Below, piece after piece: positions 44,879 to 52,886 of a stretch of 55,975 nucleotides of DNA. Positions within the stretch are counted from its first letter, which is position 1; each line of letters opens with the position of its first letter. Source of the DNA: Chitinophagaceae bacterium (GTDB taxonomy: Bacteria > Bacteroidota > Bacteroidia > Chitinophagales > Chitinophagaceae); the NCBI GenBank assembly GCA_026415715.1, contig JAOAGO010000017.1:1-55975 (forward strand). The letters are read 5' to 3'. The translations under genes and the position numbers were made by a program. The notes beneath the pieces were generated by a model. It searched no databases. It was given only the letters and a program-made list of their open reading frames with translations, and had not been told where the DNA came from.

Positions 44879-46018
44879 ATAAAAAAATATGATTTCATTA
44901 TTGCCGGAGCCGGTTGTGCAGGTTTGAGTCTTTCGGTACATCTGCTCCGGTCGGGAAAATTTTCCGATAAAAAAATTCTGATTATTGACCGCGATGAAAA
45001 AAAGAAGAACGACAGAACCTGGTCATTCTGGGAAACCCGTCCCGGGCCTTTTGAAGAAGTGGTTTCCCGACGATGGACCCGCACCCGGATTCACGGGAAA
45101 AACGAATTTCTGCTATTGCAACTGCAGCCTTACGAATATAAGCTGATACGCGGGATTGATTTTTATAATTACTGCCTGGACTATCTCAGCCGTTTTGGTA
45201 ATGTAGAATTCATCGTTTCGGATATTGAACGAATTATAAATGAAAACGGAAAAGCGAAAGTTTTTCTGCAACACGGCGAAGCTGAAGCAGAATTTGTTTT
45301 TAACAGCCTGCCGCCCGAACCGGTTTCTCAAACGAACCGGATGCATTGGTTGTTGCAACATTTTAAAGGATGGATCATTGAAACGGACGAGCCCGCTTTT
45401 ACCGCAGATGAAGCTACGCTGATGGATTTCAGAGTATCTCAGCATCACGGCACCACTTTTGTTTATATTAAACCGTTTTCTTCCTGCCGGGCGCTGGTTG
45501 AATATACGCTGTTTACCGACCGGCTTTTGCGGCCGGAAGAGTATGATGAAGGGCTTCGCCGGTATATTTCCGACATACTGCAGGTAAAAAATTACCGCAT
45601 AGCTGAAACGGAAAGCGGTGTTATTCCGATGACGAATTTTCCCTTTCCATCGCATCAGGGCCGGATTCTTTTTACGGGTACGGCCGGCGGCCTTACCCGC
45701 CCTTCTACCGGCTATACTTTTCGTTTTATTCAGAAGTATGCTTCTGCCCTTGTGCAATCGCTTATACGATACGGGCATCCTTATGCGGCAAAAAAGCCGT
45801 TGCCCCGTCGCCATTTTTTTTACGACAGCGTTTTGCTTCGTATTTTACGTAAGGGAACCGTACCCGGACATGTAATTTTTACCCGCCTGTTTCAAAGAAA
45901 CGAACCGGCGGCTGTACTTCGTTTTTTAGACGGTGAAACTTCGCTGGCACAAGAGTTGAAAATCATTTCTTCGCTTCCGTTTTTTCCTTTTCTGAAAGCC
46001 GCCATACGGCAGTTGTAA
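44879..46018 (+). CDS. crtY: lycopene beta-cyclase with a non-standard start
   Basis: About 379 residues. The reading frame IKKYDFIIAGAGCAGLSLSV supplies the FAD-binding GxGxxG fold, and family similarity begins exactly at the codon ATA (44879), where relatives have Met. The next start-type codon, TTG at 44924, would delete the FAD motif; the only other upstream option is CTG at 44870. Further landmarks: RTWSFWETRPGPFEE, SCRALVEYTLF, and TGTAGGLTRPSTGYTF near the substrate site. Cyclises lycopene to beta-carotene. It follows crtZ in the same frame after one TAA. Either ATA or CTG initiation, or an ATG lost by mutation or sequencing error. Confidence 0.88.
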   Translation: MKKYDFIIAGAGCAGLSLSVHLLRSGKFSDKKILIIDRDEKKKNDRTWSFWETRPGPFEEVVSRRWTRTRIHGKNEFLLLQLQPYEYKLIRGIDFYNYCLDYLSRFGNVEFIVSDIERIINENGKAKVFLQHGEAEAEFVFNSLPPEPVSQTNRMHWLLQHFKGWIIETDEPAFTADEATLMDFRVSQHHGTTFVYIKPFSSCRALVEYTLFTDRLLRPEEYDEGLRRYISDILQVKNYRIAETESGVIPMTNFPFPSHQGRILFTGTAGGLTRPSTGYTFRFIQKYASALVQSLIRYGHPYAAKKPLPRRHFFYDSVLLRILRKGTVPGHVIFTRLFQRNEPAAVLRFLDGETSLAQELKIISSLPFFPFLKAAIRQL

Positions 46019-46019
46019 A

Positions 46020-46460
46020 TTATTCGTCGGGGTTAATCTGCATAAACTCTCTTTTCACTGCCTTGAGCATACTGAACAGTTGCGCTATCTGTATCAGTAG
46101 CAAAACCCAAATGGCCAGCAATACATACCACGGCAGCCTGACAGCTTCAATTTGTTTTGTTTCTTTTGCAAATTTTTCGTTGTAAAAACGGGTGACGGCA
46201 GACCCGAAAGCCATGCCGGCCAGTAAAAAAGAAAGCAGGGAAAAAACGACTTTCAGAAACATAATCCGCATGGTGGAATATCCTACCTTAAAATTTTCAA
46301 ACACGGCGGCCATCGCAATCAGCGCCAGGGCAATCCAACTCCAGTTTTTGCTGAACCATTCATCGCGTACGGTAAGGTTCAATACCAGAATAATGAGGAG
46401 GGAAAACAGTCCCCAGGGAAAGAGCAGAAAAAAAGAAGGTTTTTGATTAGCGGGTCGCAT
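46020..46460 (-). CDS. four-helix membrane protein of unknown function
   Basis: 146 residues with four predicted membrane segments (about 10-28, 40-57, 66-88, 108-130) and a charged C-terminus. I do not recognise the family. Convergent with crtY, with one base between the stops. The start ATG at 46460 gives a positively charged first residue set (MRPANQK). Confidence 0.65.
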   Translation of the reverse strand: MRPANQKPSFFLLFPWGLFSLLIILVLNLTVRDEWFSKNWSWIALALIAMAAVFENFKVGYSTMRIMFLKVVFSLLSFLLAGMAFGSAVTRFYNEKFAKETKQIEAVRLPWYVLLAIWVLLLIQIAQLFSMLKAVKREFMQINPDE

Positions 46461-46640
46461 AAAAAAGGTTTTGCTTCAGAAAGGTAATTTATTTTTTCTT
46501 GCTGGGCTTTGTTTTGGTATTCTTTTTCGTGATGGGTTGCGGGGCATTCAAATTATATTTTAAGGATGACGGATTGCTGGAATGATTTCTGAGAATTCAG
46601 AGGCTGACTTATTTTATGCAGAGAGGGAAACCAAAGGACG

Positions 46641-46810
46641 GATGATGAGCGAACCGGAAGGTGAAGGGCTGCGGCGGCCGGAGGGCGGCCGATATGCCAT
46701 GGCAGTAAGGCCGGCCTGAGTTTCGGTTTTACCGGAACGAAGGCGGAACCCCGAAGGACGCCGGACCGGCGGTGATGAGCGTATCAGCCCGCCGCCGGCG
46801 GGCCGATGAC
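46641..46810. other. GC-rich, hairpin-dense non-coding island
   Basis: The gap 46461-46847 holds no clear gene. Within it this stretch is strongly G+C-rich, unlike its surroundings. It can form several stems: GCCCGCC/GGCGGGC (787-803 of this kilobase), TTCGGT/ACCGGAA near 46731-46738, and a CGGCCG repeat near 46675-46691. Two similar segments, GATGATGAGCG and GGTGATGAGCG, lie near 46641 and 46771. It may be a dispersed repeat or a structured RNA. A short lysine-rich open frame on the minus strand ends near 46489, without a convincing start. Confidence 0.45.
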
Positions 46811-46847
46811 AGCCCCAAAACCAAATGAAAAAAATTACAACAACATT

Positions 46848-47708
46848 TCAGTAGAGCGGTAAGCCGTGTATGCGTATGTTTTTGAAATGCCAGATGATTT
46901 CGCCTGCTTTTATGAGCTCGGCTTCTACCGTTCCTTTCCAACTGATTTTTTGAACTTCTTCGCCGGCTTCTTCGTTGCCGAGTGTGGCCGTGGCCAGGTA
47001 ACGCCCTGTGAAGAAGGCTGAATTGTCGTGTATTTCGCCTGATTCAATTTCAAATTCTTCGAGTTCTATGTCGTCGTATTTTTCTTTGAACGCGTTGAGG
47101 TATTCGGCAAAGGCTTCCATGTCGTCAAAATATTTTCCGTTGAACAAAAAGCCGGGGTTATCTTCAAGGCCGGTTTCTGTATTGAAGGCGTGTTTTGTGA
47201 AGATGAAATTCATTAAATCGTAATCCAGTTTTTCGGCGCAGACAGAGTAATCGTTCGGATGAAATTCTTCGTAAATAAAATTATAGGTGAAATCCGGCAT
47301 GTCGAAGTCGTTGATTTCAAAACGGAACAGTTCTTCGGTGACAAAGCGGTAAAGTTCGGCCGCAGGGATATGGGGATTGATTGCATCTACATTGATGTTA
47401 TGGTTGGCGAGATGATTTTTTAGCGATATCCATGCCTGTTCCGTTTCTTCCTGCGGAATTTCATGAGCCGGCCTGAAATGTGCGGGCGAACCGGCTTTTT
47501 CAAATACGGTGATGATTTTGCTTTCGTCGAGTTTTTTTTCGAATTCCAGAATGTTGCTGAGAAATTTATGTTCCACTTCGGGGGGCAGTTCTTCGTTGCC
47601 CGTCTGATGAAACCGGGCACCCCGTTCCAGCATAAGTTTCATTTTGATGAATTCGTTTTCGGCTCTCAGCCTTTCTTCCTCGCTGAGGTTTTTGTATTCA
47701 TCATCCAT
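46848..47708 (-). CDS. acidic protein of unknown function
   Basis: 286 residues, rich in Glu and Asp, no signal peptide and no membrane helix. The last 90 residues (NSAFFTGRYLATATLG, then SWKGTVEAELI and IWHFKNIRIHGLPLY) look like an NTF2/SnoaL-like sheet, judged by eye. I do not recognise the N-terminal part. Ends close to the GC-rich island; upstream (33 bp) lies the radical SAM gene in the same direction, so the two may be co-transcribed. Confidence 0.7.
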   Translation of the reverse strand: MDDEYKNLSEEERLRAENEFIKMKLMLERGARFHQTGNEELPPEVEHKFLSNILEFEKKLDESKIITVFEKAGSPAHFRPAHEIPQEETEQAWISLKNHLANHNINVDAINPHIPAAELYRFVTEELFRFEINDFDMPDFTYNFIYEEFHPNDYSVCAEKLDYDLMNFIFTKHAFNTETGLEDNPGFLFNGKYFDDMEAFAEYLNAFKEKYDDIELEEFEIESGEIHDNSAFFTGRYLATATLGNEEAGEEVQKISWKGTVEAELIKAGEIIWHFKNIRIHGLPLY

Positions 47709-47741
47709 AACAAAAGTTTTGGTACAAGTTACGGTGTTTTT

Positions 47742-48788
47742 TCAGAAAAGCGAGAGTTGGCGGTCAGGTCCGGTGGTTTTTTCGACAGGTGGGGATGATT
47801 TTTCTTTGTCGAGGCCATACATTTTTTTCCAAATCTGAAATTGCCGGGCTATGACTTCGGCATAGGGCCCTTCGCCAGTCATGCGCAATCCCCAACGGCT
47901 GTCGTTTACTTTATCGCCATGGCTTTCCTGAATCATTTTCCAGACTTTTGCGGCGCGGTCGGGAAAGTTTTTGTGCAGCCAGTCATGAAACAAAATCTGC
48001 AGCGCGCCGTTAAGCCGGATAAATGTGTATGCCGAAAATAAGGCGCCATGTGCAGAGGCGGTACGCATGAGGGATTCCATTTCATGGTCATTCAGGCCGG
48101 GTATTACGGGCCCTATCATAATACCGGTTTTTACGCCGGCGCTGCTGAGTTGGGTTATGGCGTTTAGTTTTTGAGCAGCGGTAGCCGTGCGGGGCTCCAT
48201 GAGCCTTCTGAGGGGTTCGTGAAGTGAAGTAATGGTAATCATTACCGATACCAGGTTATGTTGCGCCATGCGCCGGAGCAGGTCAATATCTTTTACCACA
48301 TAGGCATTTTTTGTAATGATGCTGACGGGTTGATGGTGATTCAGGCAGATTTCCAGCAGTTTTCGGGTGAGGCGGTAGCGCTGTTCGGCCGGCTGATAGC
48401 AATCCGTATTGCCGCTAAGCGTAATGGTTTCGCCCTTCCAGGCGGGGCGTTGAAGAAATTTTCGTAGCAGCACGGGCGCATTGATTTTTACAATAATTTT
48501 TCGTTCAAAATCCAGACCGGCGCTCATATCCCAGTATTCATGCACATTGCGGGCATAGCAGTATATGCATCCGTGTTCGCAACCGGCGTAAGGGTTCATG
48601 CTGTATTCCATGCCTACGTCGGGACTATCTACTTTATGCACCAGACTTTTGGCCTGTTGTTCAATATAGAGGGTTTGGGTATCCTGTGTCCAGTCATCAA
48701 CGGCTTCCGTGAATTCGCGGCTCAGGCGGTGGCGGTGAAAGCGGTTGGGCGTATTCAGCTGAGCGCCCCGGCCTTTAAGATATATCAT
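47742..48788 (-). CDS. PA0069-family radical SAM protein (SplB-like)
   Basis: 348 residues from the ATG at 48788. The 4Fe-4S motif is CEHGCIYCYARN (C-x3-C-x2-C) at about residue 69. Further family features are GMEYSMNPYAGCEHG before it, TLSGNTDCYQPAE, and MIGPVIPGLNDHEM. Such proteins are often annotated as DNA repair photolyases related to spore photoproduct lyase; the real substrate is unknown. The frame stays open far upstream, but this is the shadow of the divergent UmuD-like gene. Shares its upstream region with that gene. Confidence 0.85.
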   Translation of the reverse strand: MIYLKGRGAQLNTPNRFHRHRLSREFTEAVDDWTQDTQTLYIEQQAKSLVHKVDSPDVGMEYSMNPYAGCEHGCIYCYARNVHEYWDMSAGLDFERKIIVKINAPVLLRKFLQRPAWKGETITLSGNTDCYQPAEQRYRLTRKLLEICLNHHQPVSIITKNAYVVKDIDLLRRMAQHNLVSVMITITSLHEPLRRLMEPRTATAAQKLNAITQLSSAGVKTGIMIGPVIPGLNDHEMESLMRTASAHGALFSAYTFIRLNGALQILFHDWLHKNFPDRAAKVWKMIQESHGDKVNDSRWGLRMTGEGPYAEVIARQFQIWKKMYGLDKEKSSPPVEKTTGPDRQLSLF

Positions 48789-48886
48789 GTTTCTGCTGTT
48801 TTTGTGTGATGCGCACCCGCTTTCCGGAAGATGGGTCTTACTGCAGACGCCTGATTTCCGAAAAAGGGATACGTCGGAAAAAATAT

Positions 48887-48922
48887 CTAAAAATTTTAGC
48901 TGCAAGTTACTAAAATTTTTAG
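48887..48922. promoter_or_regulatory. pair of mirrored 13-bp AT motifs, candidate operator
   Basis: CTAAAAATTTTAG (48887-48899) and its exact reverse complement CTAAAATTTTTAG (48910-48922) have centres 23 bp apart, about two helical turns. They lie between two divergent genes, 20 bp before the UmuD-like start. A shared DNA-damage operator is inference. Confidence 0.5.
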
Positions 48923-48941
48923 TTTTACAAAAAATTGAATC

Positions 48942-49376
48942 ATGGAAGAGACGGTATTTTATTCTTCGGCCTGGCGGGGCAGCAAGCAGTTTACATCGCG
49001 TACCGTGCGCACGGCAGAGGCTACCGGATTTGGGGCGCCGGCAGATGATTATATGGAGCGCGGGATTGATCTGAATGAGCAACTGATACGCAACAAGCCG
49101 GCTACTTTTTTTTTCCGGATGCGGGGCGATGCCATGGAGGGTTTCGGCCTGTTTGACGGAGATATTCTGATTGTGGATCGCTCTGTTCAAAACATTAACG
49201 GCCGTATTGTGGTGGCCGTGCTGAACGGGGAGATGCTGGTGCGGCGGTTTCATAAAAATTTTACATCGGCTTTTTTGATTCCGGGGAATGAAAAATATAA
49301 GATTATCAATCTGGCCGAGTTCAGTGATTTTCAGGTGTGGGGGGTGGTAACGTATGCCATTCATTCGCTGGCCTGA
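48942..49376 (+). CDS. UmuD-like S24 protein lacking catalytic Ser and Lys
   Basis: 144 residues, the size of UmuD. Alignable landmarks are GFGAPADDYMERGIDLNEQL, TFFFRMRGDAMEGFGLFDGD and IVVAVLNGEMLVRRF, then VWGVVTYAIHSLA. In UmuD the nucleophile is the Ser of GDSM and the base is the Lys of FTVKKL-type strand; here they are Ala64 and Arg101. The protein therefore should not cleave itself. UmuD cleaves between Cys and Gly; the equivalent here is Thr28-Gly29. No umuC follows. It may be a UmuD'-like binding protein or a decayed one. Confidence 0.82.
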   Translation: MEETVFYSSAWRGSKQFTSRTVRTAEATGFGAPADDYMERGIDLNEQLIRNKPATFFFRMRGDAMEGFGLFDGDILIVDRSVQNINGRIVVAVLNGEMLVRRFHKNFTSAFLIPGNEKYKIINLAEFSDFQVWGVVTYAIHSLA

Positions 49377-49503
49377 TGGTTTGGGCGCAAGAGATGTTTG
49401 GCATTGGTGAAGCGAAGTGAGAATGCGGTAAAAAGGAAGGGGTCAACGGGTGGATACAATTTCGGGTTTCCCTGGCGGGGGTGATATTGCCGGACAGAAG
49501 GGA

Positions 49504-50535
49504 TTAAAACAACCCGGGCTGAATGGAGCGGTTAAAGGGTTTTTTGCCCAGGTGTTCATAGGCTTTGGCCGTAGCTTCACGGCCGCGGGGTGTTCTTTGC
49601 AGAAATCCTTCCTGAATGAGGAAGGGTTCGTACACTTCTTCTATGGTGCCGGGCTCTTCGCCTACGGCCGTAGCGATGGTGGAAATGCCTACGGGGCCGC
49701 CTTTAAATTTTTCGATGATGGTGAGTAAAATGCGGTTATCCATTTCATCCAGTCCGTATTCATCCACATTAAGCGCTTTGAGGGCATGCCGTGTGATATC
49801 GAGGTCAATTTTTCCGTTGTTGAGCACCTGGGCAAAATCTCTTACTCTGCGTAGCAATCCGTTAGCTATACGCGGTGTGCCCCGGCTTCGGCGGCTGATT
49901 TCTTCAATGGCCTCGGGGGCGATGGAAACTCCCAGTAGTTTTGCCGAACGTTTTACGATAGCGCTGAGTAAAGGGATGGAGTAGTACTCAAGGCGGGATT
50001 TGATGGCAAATCGTGAAAGGAGGGGCGCCGTCAGCAGTCCGCTTCGGGTGGTGGCGCCAATGAGGGTAAAAGGGTTAAGATTGATTTGGATACTTCGGGC
50101 ATTCGGGCCGGAGTCAATCATTATATCAATGCGGAAATCTTCCATGGCAGAATACAGATATTCTTCCACCACGGCGCTCAATCGGTGAATTTCATCAATG
50201 AAAAGTACGTCATGAGGTTCAAGGCCGGTTAGCAGCCCGGCCAGATCGCCGGGTTTTTCTATGACGGGCCCTGAAGTTTCTTTGATGTTTACGCCCAATT
50301 CATTGGCTACGATGCGGGAAAGAGTGGTTTTGCCCAGTCCGGGCGGTCCGTGAAAAAGAATATGATCCAGGGCTTCTCCTCTGAGTTTAGCCGCTTTAAT
50401 AAAAATTTTAAGGTTTTCCACGATCTGATCCTGTCCTGCAAAATCATTGAGTACGGAAGGTCTTATGGAATTTTCGAAAGCCAGTTCGGCATCGCTGAGT
50501 CCCGTTTTTAATCGATTCAGATTGGGATTAGGCAT
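49504..50535 (-). CDS. ruvB: Holliday junction branch-migration helicase RuvB
   Basis: 343-residue AAA+ motor. Walker [20 protein letters not shown], Walker [11 protein letters not shown], sensor 1 [11 protein letters not shown], and the C-terminal winged helix with [14 protein letters not shown]. Acts with RuvA and RuvC, which are not in the window. Length and motifs are normal. Confidence 0.97.
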   Translation of the reverse strand: MPNPNLNRLKTGLSDAELAFENSIRPSVLNDFAGQDQIVENLKIFIKAAKLRGEALDHILFHGPPGLGKTTLSRIVANELGVNIKETSGPVIEKPGDLAGLLTGLEPHDVLFIDEIHRLSAVVEEYLYSAMEDFRIDIMIDSGPNARSIQINLNPFTLIGATTRSGLLTAPLLSRFAIKSRLEYYSIPLLSAIVKRSAKLLGVSIAPEAIEEISRRSRGTPRIANGLLRRVRDFAQVLNNGKIDLDITRHALKALNVDEYGLDEMDNRILLTIIEKFKGGPVGISTIATAVGEEPGTIEEVYEPFLIQEGFLQRTPRGREATAKAYEHLGKKPFNRSIQPGLF

Positions 50536-50603
50536 GCGGAAGATTAAAATAGCGAGGTAAAGCTAAGCAAGATTTGGCAAATGCTGAAAGAGAAAGGAGA
50601 ATA

Positions 50604-50637
50604 TAAAAAAATTGGAAGGCCTAAGAATAGGCCCTCC
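50604..50637 (-). terminator. intrinsic terminator of the DUF937-OmpA gene
   Basis: On the minus strand GGAGGGCCTA and TAGGCCTTCC form a 10-bp stem (with one G-T pair) around TTCT, followed by AATTTTTTT. It lies about 45 bp past the gene end at 50683. Confidence 0.8.
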
Positions 50638-50682
50638 GCATTTTAACCATTAAACCTTAAAGCAGAAAAAATGTATGCAAAG

Positions 50683-51951
50683 TTACTTGCTGACCACTTT
50701 TAAAGAAACTCTTCTGTTCATAGCTCGTCCTTCCGGTGTGTTCTTGTCGCCGATTGGCCACTGCGGCCCGTACCCCTCAGCGCCGGTTATGGCTGAAGTA
50801 TTCATTCCCATTTTTACCAAAAGCTTGGCTACAGTTTCAGCCCTTAATTGAGAGATTTTCATGTTAGTTAATGAATCTCCGGTATTATCCGTGTAACCTC
50901 CAATTTTGAATTTAGCGTTTGGAAAGGCTTTGGCAATTTTTACAATGTTTTCCAATTGTTTCATGGATTCATCCGTTACTTCGGTTTTTCCGGTTTTAAA
51001 GCGCACATTGGTAAAGTCGAACCAGTTTCCTTTCACCGTATCAATACCCTTAGAATTATCTTTCAAAAATTCTACCAATTTTGCTTCGGTGCTGTTTTCC
51101 CCTACTTCCAGCTTTCCGGCATTATTGGGAAGTTCAATAGTAATCATATTACCGACGTCATAAACGAAATCACCGGTAGCCGAGTCAAGAGTTCCTTTCA
51201 CGGAGGGCAATTGCCCATCGGTATCTGCTATTGTTCCCGAAGCGCCTTTATTGCCTTTATTAACAACAGCGTTGCAACCTTGTTTACTTAACAAATACCA
51301 TGCTAGAAGGGAAAGAAGCAGCAGTAACAGCAAAGGCATTAACCAGGCCATGCGTTTGCCGTTTTGGCTGATCTTTTCCATTTTTTCCCTGATTTCTGAC
51401 ATTTTCTCTGAAGCTGATTTTAAGCCCAAAGTAGAAACCAGTGAACCTAGGCCTGCTGGTATAGCTCCGAGAATAGAAGTATAATTAAAGCTGAAAATAT
51501 TTGATAATCCTTCGGCGTTTATTCCGTTTTCCGTGGCGAACTTACCGAGGCTATGTAAAGCCGCCGACGCTGCCATATTCATTAACGAAGAGGCAGAAGA
51601 AGTTTTGATTCCCGCAAATGAAGCAATGGCAGAAATAATACTTCCTGCTTTATCACCCAATAAATTTTTAATCAATTCACTGCCACGTTCCAGCAAACCG
51701 GCATTTCCGATAAGGCCGGATAAGTTGCTGAATAAACCGGACTGATAGGTGTTTTTGGCAAGATTCAACACCTCATTGGCGCCGGACTGGCCGGATGTAG
51801 CCTTGTTCGACAAGGCCCCTGTCACAGCGGGTAAAATTCCGGAAAGTGCTTTTGAAATATCGGAATCTTTTTCTCCCAAAAAAGAAGAAATATTGCCAAT
51901 CAGTTGATCGTCAAACTGATTTTTTAATATATCAAGAAGATTGAAATTCAT
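50683..51951 (-). CDS. DUF937-membrane helix-OmpA fusion protein
   Basis: 422 residues. Residues 1-160 are Ala/Gly/Ser/Leu-rich and like DUF937 (MNFNLLDILKNQFDDQLIG, LLGDKAGSIISAIASFAG). A single membrane helix follows at about 203-223 (MAWLMPLLLLLLLSLLAWYL). The C-terminal OmpA domain (about 310-422) has FKIGGYTDNTGD, SQLRAETVAKLL and GPQWPIGDKNTPEGRAMNRR with the peptidoglycan-binding residues. There is no signal peptide, so the first half should be cytoplasmic and the OmpA domain periplasmic. The arrangement links cytoplasm and cell wall; function unknown. Confidence 0.85.
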   Translation of the reverse strand: MNFNLLDILKNQFDDQLIGNISSFLGEKDSDISKALSGILPAVTGALSNKATSGQSGANEVLNLAKNTYQSGLFSNLSGLIGNAGLLERGSELIKNLLGDKAGSIISAIASFAGIKTSSASSLMNMAASAALHSLGKFATENGINAEGLSNIFSFNYTSILGAIPAGLGSLVSTLGLKSASEKMSEIREKMEKISQNGKRMAWLMPLLLLLLLSLLAWYLLSKQGCNAVVNKGNKGASGTIADTDGQLPSVKGTLDSATGDFVYDVGNMITIELPNNAGKLEVGENSTEAKLVEFLKDNSKGIDTVKGNWFDFTNVRFKTGKTEVTDESMKQLENIVKIAKAFPNAKFKIGGYTDNTGDSLTNMKISQLRAETVAKLLVKMGMNTSAITGAEGYGPQWPIGDKNTPEGRAMNRRVSLKVVSK

Positions 51952-52007
51952 ATTTGAATAAAAATTTCACTGCTAAAAAAATCAATTTATCCGGTTACTT
52001 GAAAATT

Positions 52008-52730
52008 TTAGCCCATTGCCTGAAAAAATCGGTTGAAACCGAGTATTAAATCGGCATCAGGAGAGTTCATCATCCACTGTTCTCTTTCGGAAAATTTACA
52101 TACCCCGGGATAATCTCCTTTGTAATTCCCTGTGTTGCAGATAATCTGAAAATGCAGGTGAGGAGGCCAGCCCACATTTTCTTCAATAGCTCCAAGCCGG
52201 GCAAATACCTGTCCGCCACGAATTACATTTCCTTTTTTTAAAGCAAAAAGCGAAGATCGGCTTAAATGTCCGTATAAGGTATAAAACACAAACTCATCCA
52301 TTTGATGCTGTAAAATTATCGTAGGTCCGTAGTCGCCCATCCGATGATTATCGGCAAAACTGTGGACTATGCCGTCTAACGGCGCCATGACTTCAGTGCC
52401 TGCTTTTCCCCAAATGTCAATACCCAGATGAAATCGTCTGGGTTCATCATCCTGGCCCTTGCCGTCAAAAACCGGGCTAAAGCAATACACCTTTCGCAGT
52501 TCACCGTATCCGCCAAAACCGAAAACTGCCCCCGCAGCTCTGATTTTTTTGAAAATATATTCCGAAAATTTCTGCGGACTGCTGAACACTTCTTCTGTCA
52601 GTTCCGTATTGTTTTCACTTAAATCCAAAGGGCATAAATCGCAGGCTGTTCGGTACGGCACCACCTTATTAAAAGTTTTTTGGTGTTTTAACAGTGCCTC
52701 AATCAATAGCCGGGGTTGATATGATGCCAT
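52008..52730 (-). CDS. M23-family metallopeptidase-like protein
   Basis: 240 residues. Zinc-site motifs are FHLGIDIWG (HxxxD) and PPHLHFQI (HxH); LHGxxx-like YTLYGHLS and GGQVFARLG also fit LytM/M23. There is no signal peptide, which is odd for a peptidoglycan endopeptidase, and a CDLCPL segment precedes the domain. It may act in the cytosol or be exported otherwise. Upstream of, and in the same direction as, the OmpA-fusion gene. Confidence 0.8.
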   Translation of the reverse strand: MASYQPRLLIEALLKHQKTFNKVVPYRTACDLCPLDLSENNTELTEEVFSSPQKFSEYIFKKIRAAGAVFGFGGYGELRKVYCFSPVFDGKGQDDEPRRFHLGIDIWGKAGTEVMAPLDGIVHSFADNHRMGDYGPTIILQHQMDEFVFYTLYGHLSRSSLFALKKGNVIRGGQVFARLGAIEENVGWPPHLHFQIICNTGNYKGDYPGVCKFSEREQWMMNSPDADLILGFNRFFQAMG

Positions 52731-52886
52731 GAAACTGATTTGTTAAATCAGGTTTTTTATGCTTATGAGAAAATAAGTTTCTGTACTGCAATAATACAAA
52801 ATCACAGGCCGAAAGATGTTTAATCTGAAAACCTTAACCCCCTGAATTTACATTACTTTTACTCCCCGAAAAAAATCCATTCAGAC

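Noticed and set aside
46489-46596. Minus-strand open frame ending in a lysine-rich tail (KKNTKTKPSKKK)
   Set aside because: It looks like a protein C-terminus, but no start codon other than a late TTG exists; at most a remnant.
48789-49364. Long minus-strand extension of the radical SAM frame
   Set aside because: It is antisense to the UmuD-like gene, and family similarity begins at the ATG at 48788.
49377-49503. Possible stem in the GC-richer gap between the UmuD-like gene and ruvB
   Set aside because: GCATT/AATGC is short with a long loop and no T-run.
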